Shown here piece by piece: positions 24,636-33,113 of a stretch of DNA of 64,000 nt. Source of the stretch: CAZMVY01 sp964653435 (GTDB lineage Bacteria > Planctomycetota > Phycisphaerae > UBA1845 > PWPN01); the NCBI GenBank assembly GCA_964653435.1, contig CAZZFA010000015.1:6955-70954 (forward strand), given 5' to 3'. The notes under the pieces are model-generated. The model saw nothing but the letters and a program-made list of their open reading frames with translations, was not told the origin of the DNA and did not search any database. How positions within the stretch are numbered: the stretch's first letter is position 1; every line of letters starts with the position of its first letter. Both the position numbers and the translations under genes were made by a program.

Positions 24636-25679
24636 CTACTCGCCGTCCAGTTCGCTCCAGCGCACGAAGGCGTCCGCCTTCACGTCGCACCGCAACCTGT
24701 GCCCGAGCACCAGCGACCCGTGTTGCGCGGCAATGCCCACGGCGGGGCGCTTTGCACCCAGATGCTCCGGGGACAACACCGTCCCCGCCGGCAGGTCCCT
24801 CGCGTACACCAGGCTGCGACGTCCGAAGAACGCCATCCGCAATTCGCTCTCACGTGGCGTCTTGCGCGGTTCGCCCAGCGCGGCGTGAACCACGCGACAG
24901 CCGTTGACAAGCTCCCGCATCGCGGGCGGATCGGCGCTCATTTCCTGATCGAATCCGGGCAGCTTGCGATCCGTCGTGAAGTGCTTCTCGATCATCACGG
25001 CGCCCATCGCCACGGCCCCGATCGCCGCCGCCGTGTCCACCGTGTGATCGCTCAGACCGACGGGATACCCGAACGCCTCGCGCAGAACGGCCATCGCGCG
25101 CAAGTGCACGTCCTGGGGCCTGCACGGATAGCTCGCCGTGCAGTGAAGAAGGACGATCTCGCGGTTGCCCTCGGCCTCGCAGAAGCGGATCGCCGCCTCG
25201 ACGTCGGAGAGCCTGCCCATCCCCGTGCTGATGATCACGGGGCGCGCCGTGGCCGCACAGGCGCGGATCAGACGCTCGTAGGTCAAATCCCCGCTGGCGA
25301 TCTTGTAGGCCGGCACGTTGAGCCGCTCCAGCATCGCGACCGCGCCGAGGTCGAAGGGCGTACACAGAAACAGGACGCGACGTTCCGCGCATGTCTGCGC
25401 AAGCTCGGCATACGCCTCGTCGGCAAGCTCGTATTGCGCGTAGAACTCGGCCGGGCGCCATTCGCTGCCGTCGGGTTTCTTCTCCGTGAAGCCCGGCGCG
25501 AACAGTTCCGGGCCGCGAAAGGCCTGAAACTTGACGGCGTCGCAGCCGCACTCCGCGGCGGCAAGCGTCATCTGCTTCGCCAGGCCGACGTCGCCGTTGT
25601 GATTGAAACCGACCTCCGCCACGATCAGAGGCGGCGCATCGCCGCCGATCTCGCGCGTGCCGATGCGAAACGTCCTCAT
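24636..25679 (-). CDS. neuB: N-acetylneuraminate synthase-like (NeuB) with SAF domain
   Basis: A 347-residue NeuB-family protein. These enzymes condense phosphoenolpyruvate with an acylated hexosamine to make a nine-carbon nonulosonic acid. Motifs are IVAEVGFNHNGDVGLAK, CDAVKFQAF, KIASGDLTYERLIR, GMGRLSDVE, LHCTASYPC and YPVGLSDHTVD. The last ~60 residues form the SAF/antifreeze-like domain (GTVLSPEHLGAKRPAVGI). ATG 25679 follows GGGAGGTGAAT with good spacing. The gene is upstream of the repeat and GT4 gene and 2 bp after the methyltransferase. Neu5Ac, legionaminic and pseudaminic acid synthases cannot be separated reliably by eye. Confidence 0.93.
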   Translation of the reverse strand: MRTFRIGTREIGGDAPPLIVAEVGFNHNGDVGLAKQMTLAAAECGCDAVKFQAFRGPELFAPGFTEKKPDGSEWRPAEFYAQYELADEAYAELAQTCAERRVLFLCTPFDLGAVAMLERLNVPAYKIASGDLTYERLIRACAATARPVIISTGMGRLSDVEAAIRFCEAEGNREIVLLHCTASYPCRPQDVHLRAMAVLREAFGYPVGLSDHTVDTAAAIGAVAMGAVMIEKHFTTDRKLPGFDQEMSADPPAMRELVNGCRVVHAALGEPRKTPRESELRMAFFGRRSLVYARDLPAGTVLSPEHLGAKRPAVGIAAQHGSLVLGHRLRCDVKADAFVRWSELDGE

Positions 25680-25681
25680 AT

Positions 25682-26680
25682 TCACCTCCCGCGGCGGCGC
25701 GCATAACAGGCGAGGTAGCAGGCCTCGCCGGACGCGTCGATCAGCCGCTGAAGTTCGTCACCATAGGCCCTCAGAAACACCGTCTCAGCGTCCCGCCCCT
25801 GCCGTGCGTACACCTCGACGATGTGGGCGATGTCGAGCCCGAAGGTAAACATCGCCTCCGGATGAAAACCGGCGTCCTGCACGAGGCGCCGGAGGCTCGC
25901 CTTCGTGTAACAGACCGGGTGAAAGTCGCCCGCGAAGCTCACCATGTCCGGCCCGAGGACCTCGCGCTCGAAGCACTCCGCGTTGGGCGTGTGCAGAAAA
26001 ACCATGCCGTCCGCGCGGAGCAGCTCGCGAATCCGCGCCAGCAGCCCGCGCGGATCGGTCACATGCTCGATCACATCCCAGAGCGTCACCGCATCGAACG
26101 AACCCGGCGCAAAGTCCGTGTCGGCAAGGTCCGCGCACCGCACGGTTTCGATCCCCAGGGCCTCCCGCGCATAGCGGGCGGCGTACTCCGCCAGCTCGAC
26201 GCCATGTACCTCCCAGCCTCGCTCCCGCGCGCACTGCAGGAAATGGCCCGTGCTCGACCCCACATCGAGAATCCGGCCGATCCGCCCCAGATGGCGCTCG
26301 ATCGCATCGAGACGCGACGGATAGAAGCAACGCTTGCGGTACTCCGCGCTCGGCAGGTAGAAATGCTCGAACTGGTACGCACCCCGCCCGCCCTCCGCAT
26401 AGAGACGGCGCGTCTCCGCATCGTTCAGACGCGGATTCACATAGACGAGCCCGCACTGCCGGCACTGCACGTACCGGAACCCCTCCTTGACGAACAGCTC
26501 CACGGTCGCGTCCGATCCGCACACACAGCACGACACCGGCACCGCCAGCTCCTCGCGAAGCAGCCCGGTGCGCGGATCCGTCCGCCGCAGACAGTCCTCG
26601 CGCTGACGCCGTACCATTTCGCGACGCGCGTCCTTCGGCTGAAGGGCGTCTAGGTCAATGCCGGCACTGCCGCCCTGCAT
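25682..26680 (-). CDS. SAM-dependent methyltransferase with N-terminal zinc ribbon
   Basis: A 332-residue protein with the same layout as 14532-15530: CCVCGSD...CRQCGLVYVNPRLN forms the four-cysteine knuckle, and a class I methyltransferase follows with ILDVGSSTGHFLQCARERGWE and FDAVTLWDVIEHVTDP. The start at 26680 makes it overlap the end of the asparagine synthetase gene by 31 bp; the same reading frame stays open further upstream but only as a shadow of that gene. It sits directly upstream of neuB, so it may methylate a nonulosonic acid or its precursor. Confidence 0.85.
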   Translation of the reverse strand: MQGGSAGIDLDALQPKDARREMVRRQREDCLRRTDPRTGLLREELAVPVSCCVCGSDATVELFVKEGFRYVQCRQCGLVYVNPRLNDAETRRLYAEGGRGAYQFEHFYLPSAEYRKRCFYPSRLDAIERHLGRIGRILDVGSSTGHFLQCARERGWEVHGVELAEYAARYAREALGIETVRCADLADTDFAPGSFDAVTLWDVIEHVTDPRGLLARIRELLRADGMVFLHTPNAECFEREVLGPDMVSFAGDFHPVCYTKASLRRLVQDAGFHPEAMFTFGLDIAHIVEVYARQGRDAETVFLRAYGDELQRLIDASGEACYLACYARRRGR

Positions 26681-28374
26681 GCGGGCATCCTCCGTTCCTG
26701 CCGGGGCCGCTGGGCGAAGAACACGCGCAGCCAGTCGGCGAAACACTTGCGGCGATAGGCGGTCCGATCGTACTTGCCGCCCTGCGCCCATCCGAACCAC
26801 ACGTTCAGCGGGGCCAGAAACCCCCGCTTGTCCTTGCGCTCGGCGATCTCGCGGGGGATGAACTTCCGGGCGATCCGCTTGATGATGTACTTCGTCACAC
26901 CGTCGCGGATCTTGAAACGGGCGGGCATGCTGAAGGCGAACTGCACGAGACGGGGATCCAGAAACGGGCTGCGGTTCTCCATGCTGTACGCCATGTTCAT
27001 CCGATCCGCCATGTGGAGAAGCACCTGCATGGTCGTATAGAAGTCCACGAGGCCCATTCCGTGGACCACGTCGCCCATGCGCGCGAAGTGCGGCTCGATG
27101 ATGCCGCGGAGATACTCCTTCACGCGCGGGTCGTTCGGCTCCTCGCAACGGTTGATCAGCCGCGCGTACCGGTCCGACGCCGCCCCGTAATACTTCTCGA
27201 TCAGGTAGCCGTACTCGCCCAGCGCCTCCGACTGACGGATCTGCTCGTCGTGATACAGCAGCAGATAGCGATGGTACCCGCCGAACAGCTCGTCCAGCCC
27301 CTCGCCGGTCAGGGTCACCTTGCAATCCTCCCGGACGCGATCCAGGAGACAGAACAGGTTGAAGCTCGTCCAGGTGCACGGAAGGTCCAGACTGTAGACG
27401 ATGTCCTCGTGAAAGGCCTCGAACTGCTCGCGCGTCGGACGCACCACGATCAGCTCCTTGCCCAGGTGCTCCGCGAGAAGCTCGGCATACTTCAGCTCGT
27501 CGTAGGACGGACCCATGTCGTATGTGCAACTGTACAGGTAGTCCGGGCGGGCCAGGCACGCCAGAAGCGAACTGTCCACGCCGCCGCTGACCAGACAGCC
27601 GAACCCGTACGCGTTGTTCCCCGTACGCAGCCGCACCGCATCCTCCAGCAGGGCGGTCAGCTCTCGCTCCACGTACTCTTCGTCGTCCGGCACGTCGATC
27701 AGATGGTCCGTCACCAGCCAGTATCGCACGTGCCGCATCGCGGAAATGTCGTCGAAGGGAATCTCCAGGTACTCCCCCGGAAGCAGACTGTAGACGCCCT
27801 CAAAAAGCGTGTCGCGGTCGCAGCAGAACTCGAAGGCGCGGTAGGAGAGACACTCCGCGTTGCACCGCGGCGGCACGTACCGAAGGATGGCCTTGATCTC
27901 GCTGGCGAAGTAGAGGCACCCGTCCGCGACGGCGTAGTAGAGCGGCTTCTCGCCAACCTTGTCGCGCACCAGGTACAGCCGCCGCCGGGCGAAGTCCGCC
28001 AGCGCAAAGGCGTACATCCCGTTGAACTCGTCCACCATGTCGATGCCGAGTTCCTCGTAGGCATGAACAACCGTTTCCGTGTCGCTGCCGGACCGATAGA
28101 CGTGCGGCCTCTCCAGCCGGCGGCGGAGGTCGAGGTGGTTGTACACCTCGCCGTTGTACACCAGCCGGACCGTCGCGTCCTCGTTGGCGTACGGAATCGT
28201 ATGAACGGCCGTGTCGACGATCGCCAGCCGCGTCATGCCCAGCCCGAGCACCTCGTCCGCCCACGCGCCCTGCTGGTCCGGGCCTCGAGGCAGAATCGTA
28301 GAGGCCATGTCCCGGACCCGCTCGAGAAGGTCCGACCGCGACTGTCCGGAGAGAATGCCAACAATCCCGCACAC
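26650..28374 (-). CDS. asnB: Glutamine-hydrolysing asparagine synthetase
   Basis: A 574-residue class B asparagine synthetase. The N-terminal nucleophile is Cys2 (MCGIVGIL) with RGPDQQG and LVYNGEVYNH of the glutaminase domain. The ATP-pyrophosphatase domain begins with LVSGGVDSSLLACLA, and TLTGEGLDELFGGYHRY, ENRSPFLDPRLVQFAFSMP and KRIARKFIPREIAERKDKRG follow. AsnB-like amidotransferases are common in surface-polysaccharide clusters, where they amidate uronic acids or other glycan acids. Its position between the methyltransferase and the dehydrogenase supports that over housekeeping asparagine supply, but either is possible. Confidence 0.94.
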   Translation of the reverse strand: MCGIVGILSGQSRSDLLERVRDMASTILPRGPDQQGAWADEVLGLGMTRLAIVDTAVHTIPYANEDATVRLVYNGEVYNHLDLRRRLERPHVYRSGSDTETVVHAYEELGIDMVDEFNGMYAFALADFARRRLYLVRDKVGEKPLYYAVADGCLYFASEIKAILRYVPPRCNAECLSYRAFEFCCDRDTLFEGVYSLLPGEYLEIPFDDISAMRHVRYWLVTDHLIDVPDDEEYVERELTALLEDAVRLRTGNNAYGFGCLVSGGVDSSLLACLARPDYLYSCTYDMGPSYDELKYAELLAEHLGKELIVVRPTREQFEAFHEDIVYSLDLPCTWTSFNLFCLLDRVREDCKVTLTGEGLDELFGGYHRYLLLYHDEQIRQSEALGEYGYLIEKYYGAASDRYARLINRCEEPNDPRVKEYLRGIIEPHFARMGDVVHGMGLVDFYTTMQVLLHMADRMNMAYSMENRSPFLDPRLVQFAFSMPARFKIRDGVTKYIIKRIARKFIPREIAERKDKRGFLAPLNVWFGWAQGGKYDRTAYRRKCFADWLRVFFAQRPRQERRMPACRAAVPALT

Positions 28375-28424
28375 GGTCTCGCCCTGCTATCTTCCTGCGG
28401 CACCTGAACCGGTCGCCACGGCGG

Positions 28425-29846
28425 TCATCCCCCCCACCCCGGCCGGCCCAACGCGGCATACGGCACGCCCGCCTCCCGCAGGCCCTTGTCGAGCCACGCG
28501 CCGCAGCAGTCCAGGACAAGCCTGGCGTTCTTCAGACGGCGCATCAGCCCCGAGCCATCCACGACGCGAAAGGCCCGATGCGCCGTCACAACCACGACCC
28601 CGTCGCAATCCTCCAGCCCCGCCGGCCACTGCAGCGATGAGAAGCCCGTAATCTCCGCCACTTCCCCGTCGTCGTAGAAGGGATCACAGACGGATACCTC
28701 CGCAAGTCGGCCGCGCAGCGCCCTCGCCAGCCGCAGTACGGGCGAGTGAATATGGTTTCTCCCATCTGCCAGTGCGGACAGGCCCAGAATCGCCAGCCGA
28801 CGCACCCCCGCCTCAACGACCCGGTCCGCCACCACCCCCGCCATCATCAGATCGCAGCGAAAGGCCTCGTCCAGAAGCGTGAGCATCTCCGGCTCGTCCG
28901 CCGAGTCGCGGAGGTGATTCGCCGAAAACGGCAGGAAGTATCCGCTGCTGCCCAGCCCCGGCCCCGGCAGAACCAGGGGGCCGACGCTCGCCGCCAGATC
29001 AACGACCTCGCGAACGTCTGCCGCGCCAAAGGCCAGCGCCAACTGGTTCGAGTAGCTCACCAGCAGATGCTGCGCCCCGCGGAAAACCGCGCACGCCAGC
29101 TCCGCCTCCCGATGACTCGCCGCCAGTCGAACGGATACCCCGGTGAATTCGTAGAATTGCGAAAGCAGCTCGCCGCAGCGTTTCGTCACGCCGCCCACGA
29201 CGCGAACGCAGCCCGTCGGGCTTTCAAAGGGACTCCGCCCGTAATCCGCCCGCGGAGCCGCTCCCACGCACACGTGTCGGCCGACTTCGTGCCCCGCCCG
29301 CTCCAGCGCGGGCAACACGATGCGGTCAATCGCACCAGGCACCCCGGATGACTCCAGCACGATCAGCACCGGCCCGTGCCGCCGCCCCAGCGAGGACGCC
29401 GCCAGCGACTGCATCACGGCCGCCAGCGGCTCATCCGACGGCTGCCCGTCCTTCTCCGTGGGCACGCACACCAGATGCACGCTCACGTCGTTCCGCCCCG
29501 CGAGCACGGACGGCTCGCACACCTCCACCGTGGCCGAGCCTCGGCCGGTATCCGAAACGCGGAACCCGTGGTAGTTGTGCAGGACATCCGCCACAAAGCC
29601 CGACGCCGCGACGCGATCCAGCCGCTCGGGAACGGAATCGGTCACCACGCAGCTCACCTGGCGCGTGAGCAGACGCACCAGGTTGTGATACCCCAGATAG
29701 CCGAGACCCCAGATGCCCGCCTTCGCCTCCCCGCCGGCAAGCCGCGCAATGAACCCGCTCGCGCAACGGTCCGCCGTCTGATCGCCGTTTACGCGCTCCC
29801 GCTCCACAATCGCTCCCGACGCCGGCATGGCTCGCGTCTCCGACAT
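28425..29846 (-). CDS. Nucleotide-sugar dehydrogenase-like protein, catalytic cysteine apparently lost
   Basis: A 473-residue member of the UDP-glucose/GDP-mannose dehydrogenase family. The NAD-binding fold is clear (GIWGLGYLGYHN, about 44-55). The central region has VLIVLESSGVPG and GAAPRADYGRSPFE, and the C-terminal nucleotide domain has ILGLSALADGRN and DCDGVVVVTAHRAF. The expected active-site motif G.GGxC.P.D is replaced by PGLGSSGYFLP near Tyr303, with no cysteine. The lysine-containing GYANK-type motif is also unclear. It may be a 2-electron dehydrogenase or a non-catalytic paralogue. The start at 29846 is uncertain; a TTG at 29912 would add 22 residues. Confidence 0.75.
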   Translation of the reverse strand: MSETRAMPASGAIVERERVNGDQTADRCASGFIARLAGGEAKAGIWGLGYLGYHNLVRLLTRQVSCVVTDSVPERLDRVAASGFVADVLHNYHGFRVSDTGRGSATVEVCEPSVLAGRNDVSVHLVCVPTEKDGQPSDEPLAAVMQSLAASSLGRRHGPVLIVLESSGVPGAIDRIVLPALERAGHEVGRHVCVGAAPRADYGRSPFESPTGCVRVVGGVTKRCGELLSQFYEFTGVSVRLAASHREAELACAVFRGAQHLLVSYSNQLALAFGAADVREVVDLAASVGPLVLPGPGLGSSGYFLPFSANHLRDSADEPEMLTLLDEAFRCDLMMAGVVADRVVEAGVRRLAILGLSALADGRNHIHSPVLRLARALRGRLAEVSVCDPFYDDGEVAEITGFSSLQWPAGLEDCDGVVVVTAHRAFRVVDGSGLMRRLKNARLVLDCCGAWLDKGLREAGVPYAALGRPGWGG

Positions 29847-29926
29847 CCGGTCATTCGACACAAAGACCCGCCGCGCACACGCCGCCCTCGCAGACGCGCC
29901 GCGGAAAACCAACCGTTTATCCGTAG

Positions 29927-30994
29927 TTATCGGTAGTTCCGGGCGAGTTTCTGATACGCAATCGTCGCCTTCACCGCGCCGACCGGCCGATACCCGCCCG
30001 CCAGCACGCGGCTCTGGCGAATGGCCTGGACCGTCTCGATCAATCTGGGCTCAACCTCATACGGGACATGCTCTTGCGGCCAGTAATCATGCAGCACCAT
30101 CCAGCCGCCTGCCTCCAGCCACCGATCCGCACAGGCAATGTCCCGCTGCACGGCCTCGTAGCTGTGGTCCCCGTCGATAAAGACCAGACTGACCGCGTCG
30201 GGAGCGAGCAACCCCGTGAGATTCTCGACGCTGTCCTGAATCTGGATCAACCGCCAGCCCTCGCCTGTCGTCTCGACGTTGAGCCGGACCATATCCCGGT
30301 GCTGCGAGGTCTCCGCGTGAGGATCGACGGAGATCAGGTGGGCCGTGCCGGACTCGCCGCGCAAGGCCGCGGCCAGCACCGCCGTGCTGCGCCCCTGATA
30401 GCTGCCGATCTCCAGCACCGAATGGCCCGGATCCGCGCGACACCGTGCCAGCAGGTAAAGCCATACAAGCTCGGGGAAATCCGTCTGCCCCGTGCTTCGC
30501 TCGAACACGGGGGCAACATCGTTGAAAGCCGAGCCCGCGGAGGGTGCGATCGCCGCAAGCGGCTCCGGCAGCACCGCGCCGGCGAAGTGATGAACCACCG
30601 CGGCCATATCCAGCTTTTCGTCGATCCTTCCCGCGGATGTCTCGGCCGTCAGATAGAGCGACCGCAGTTGCCGGAACTCATCGTGCGAGAAAGGCTGGTA
30701 TACCTTCGGATCGCGGGCGCCGGGGCTGAAATGGAGCCGGCCCATCATCACGTTCAGCTCCTTGTACGGGCCGTGCGGCGAGCGGACGTCCCACACGGCC
30801 GCAGGCAACAGCTCCGTGCGTCGATCGGGGGCGCCGGTTGGACGGATACTGATCCCGCGGCCGCCCACCGAAGTAACTTCGAAGTACTGCCTGACCGACG
30901 GCGTGAGCCACAACGCGTACTCCAGCCCGAGGTCGCTCTGTTCGAGCATCGTCGCGCTCGGCAGCAAGACGCTGGTACCCGATGGATCCCGCAT
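29927..30994 (-). CDS. Class I SAM methyltransferase (cephalosporin-hydroxylase-like)
   Basis: A 355-residue protein. The C-terminal ~200 residues are a SAM-binding domain: SVLEIGSYQGRSTAVLAAAL (SAM motif), HLISVDPH, then VSLVFIDGDHSYEAVQRDI (the DGDHSYE metal/substrate motif of the methyltransferase 24 and cephalosporin-hydroxylase groups) and VLHDYWPQ. The N-terminal half is not recognisable. GGAGA lies just upstream of ATG 30994, and the GT2 gene ends 11 bp before. It is the second gene of the minus-strand cluster read from 32013. Confidence 0.82.
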   Translation of the reverse strand: MRDPSGTSVLLPSATMLEQSDLGLEYALWLTPSVRQYFEVTSVGGRGISIRPTGAPDRRTELLPAAVWDVRSPHGPYKELNVMMGRLHFSPGARDPKVYQPFSHDEFRQLRSLYLTAETSAGRIDEKLDMAAVVHHFAGAVLPEPLAAIAPSAGSAFNDVAPVFERSTGQTDFPELVWLYLLARCRADPGHSVLEIGSYQGRSTAVLAAALRGESGTAHLISVDPHAETSQHRDMVRLNVETTGEGWRLIQIQDSVENLTGLLAPDAVSLVFIDGDHSYEAVQRDIACADRWLEAGGWMVLHDYWPQEHVPYEVEPRLIETVQAIRQSRVLAGGYRPVGAVKATIAYQKLARNYR

Positions 30995-31005
30995 GCCTGT
31001 CTCCG

Positions 31006-32013
31006 TCACATGGCAACTGCAACCCGCTCGAAAGGAACGGCCGGCCGTGCCTCTCTGACCGCGCTGAGCAGCCCGCGTCGAAACGCCAACCGCTTCAGCG
31101 GGAGATGGGCGTCGTACAGCAACGCGAGCAGCTCTCCCCGCCACAGACCGCCGACGGTCAACTCCGACGCCGGCGCGCTCACGATCCGGCCCAGGCGAGC
31201 CCGCAGTTCTCCCTCGCCTCGCCCCTCGATCTCCACGTACCTTCGACAGTACTCCAGGTACGGCGCATCCAGGTCCGCGCCGTAGATTGCCCGGAAACAA
31301 TCCGGATTGCACCGCCACAGCAGAGCAGCCATCTGCCCAAGGTGATACTCGCGATGCAGGTAGCCGTCGAGCGTGTATCGGTGATCGTGAAGCGAGACGG
31401 CCCCCGGTTCGTACCACACCTTCAGGCCGTGAATCTCCTCCATCCGGTAGGCCCACTCCACGTCATCGAAGTTGACGGGCTTGAGCCGCTCGTCGAATCG
31501 GACCTCCTGCATATAGCGACGATGGAATGACAGATTGAGATTCCAGGCGTGCCGGAAGTTGTGCCAGCCTCCCGCGGCGAGCCGGTCGTAAAAGAAGATC
31601 ATCGACGTGCCGGCGATCATCCGATCGAAGACCGTCTCGTCGTCGTACGTCTTCCAGACCGACCGGCCCAGGACCATCCCCGGCCGTTCCAGCCGGCGGT
31701 GCGCCGCCAGGTGGGCAGCCACAAAGCCCGGCTCGACAAACGTGTCGTCGTTGATCAGGATGATCCACGCCCCCGTGGCATAGTCGAAGGCCCGGTTCTT
31801 CGCCGCACAGATGTTGGCTTCGGGCAGACTGTCCGTGACGAGTCGGAACGGCCACTCGCCGCCGGGCGAGTCCCGGTCGTCGGCAACGCCGTTGAATACC
31901 GCCACCACCTCGATCTCATTCAGATCGAAGTCCAGTCCGGCAATGGCGTTAAGGCAGGGCACCAGTTGGGCGGCCGGCCGGTTCGTCGGGATGACTATGG
32001 AAACGATCGCCAA
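31006..32013 (-). CDS. GT2 family glycosyltransferase
   Basis: A 335-residue GT-A enzyme. It starts MAIVSIVIPTNRPAAQLVPC. The metal-binding motif is INDDTFVEPGFV, preceded by NICAAKNRAFDYATGAWIIL, and a C-terminal DDVEWAYRMEE motif supplies the acidic catalytic base region. GT2 enzymes add sugars to rising surface glycans. It is the first gene of the minus-strand cluster, so any promoter for the operon should lie in 32014-32140. Confidence 0.92.
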   Translation of the reverse strand: MAIVSIVIPTNRPAAQLVPCLNAIAGLDFDLNEIEVVAVFNGVADDRDSPGGEWPFRLVTDSLPEANICAAKNRAFDYATGAWIILINDDTFVEPGFVAAHLAAHRRLERPGMVLGRSVWKTYDDETVFDRMIAGTSMIFFYDRLAAGGWHNFRHAWNLNLSFHRRYMQEVRFDERLKPVNFDDVEWAYRMEEIHGLKVWYEPGAVSLHDHRYTLDGYLHREYHLGQMAALLWRCNPDCFRAIYGADLDAPYLEYCRRYVEIEGRGEGELRARLGRIVSAPASELTVGGLWRGELLALLYDAHLPLKRLAFRRGLLSAVREARPAVPFERVAVAM

Positions 32014-32030
32014 GGATCACTCCACGCCCG

Positions 32031-32082
32031 CGGCGACCTCCGGGCAATACCGCACCCCCGGCGACCTCCGGGCGATACCGCA
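32031..32082 (+). repeat. Tandem duplication of a 24-bp unit, 28-bp period
   Basis: CGGCGACCTCCGGGCAATAC at 32031-32050 recurs at 32059-32078 with one change (A to G); the full match extends through CCGCA to 32054 and 32082. It lies in the intergenic region upstream of the GT2 gene and may be a doubled regulatory site or a chance slip-duplication. Confidence 0.6.
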
Positions 32083-32395
32083 GGCCGAAGGAACGTATTC
32101 TTATCGGCGGCGGCGAAAGGCAATCCTGCAGAAAAACGCGAAGACCGGCCCGCTGGAACCTGCCGCCCGTGGCGTTCGTGGTCAGTCGCGTATCCCCGGG
32201 CCGCAATGTCAGGAGGCCGGCGTCGCGGCGCCAGGGAGGTCAGGCAAGACGCCCGTACTCCCCCAAAGAAACCCGACCGCCTGACCGAACATGGAGCTGA
32301 GACGACCTTACCTGTTCCCGTCCCGGGGAAACCCGCAGCGCGGACCTCGCCCGCAGCCCAACACACCGGCGCCCGATGCGCGTAGCGTGCATCGC

Positions 32396-32519
32396 GTCAT
32401 TCTGAGGCCCCTTGGGGCGCCGAAGAATCCGGCGTCCGATTTGCGCAGATCCTTGCACGCGCAAAGCCCCCGCAAAGCTCAGGCCGGATTCTTCGGTCGC
32501 TCCGCTCCCTCAGAATGAC
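32396..32519 (+). repeat. Dispersed repeat, copy B, in palindromic form
   Basis: The left arm at 32396-32433 (GTCATTCTGAGG...GAAGAATCCGGC) and right arm at 32483-32519 (GCCGGATTCTTCGG...CCTCAGAATGAC) are inverted homologues of the core of copies A and C. RNA from this region would form a ~37-bp imperfect hairpin. The flanks (32014-32395) hold the tandem duplication and no supported gene. Confidence 0.7.
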
Positions 32520-32613
32520 GTACCGCCCCTGGCCCGGAATGCGCCGCCGGCCGACAAGAATCCAGGCGATAACAGTGCAGGGGCGACTGAGCCTTCGCGC
32601 CGTTGCTCGCCGC

Positions 32614-33006
32614 ATGCGAAACTGTCTTACCGAAAACCGCACTAACCCCGTCCTGGGCCGGGGAATCTCCTTTTCGGACGACTTCGAGAACGGCATGGGC
32701 AACTGGCACAGGTGGCCCGAGGCAACGAAGACGCTGCAGTGGGATCCCAGCGCCTCGCGCAGCCCGACGCGTGCGGCCAAGGCGGTGGAGGCCGATCCGT
32801 GGGGCTACGCGTCGTACGCGGACGTGACGGCGCAGTCGGGGCATATCTATGCCGGGGTCTTCGTCTATGACGAGTTCGACGACGACGGCGTGTACGACCG
32901 GCCGGTGTCCAACATGCTCGCGCTGATCGGCGCGGACCCCAGCCCGACGCCGCCGCAAACACCTTTACCTGAACCCCGGCGTTCGGTACGATATAGAAGA
33001 AGGTAG
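32614..33006 (+). pseudogene. Probable remnant of a secreted-protein gene
   Basis: An open frame of ~130 codons contains SFSDDFENGMGNWHRWPEAT and then a WGYASYADVTAQSGHIYAG stretch and VFVYDEFDDDGVYDRP, which resemble an extracellular carbohydrate-binding or LamG-type module. It lacks a signal peptide, and after ALIGADPSP the frame turns into low-complexity PTPPQTPLPEPRR and stops. A neighbouring frame continues briefly with LYLNPGVRYDIEEGRG. This suggests a broken 5' piece with frameshift and 3' loss, but an intact small protein cannot be excluded. Confidence 0.35.
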
Positions 33007-33113
33007 AGGCTTGTCCGTCCACCGACCGTTCCGAGGCCGGGATGTTCCATTGCCGCCCGGCTCGAATGCCCGCCGGTGGCCGCACCGCGGGGGTGGACAC
33101 TGCGGGAGCCATC

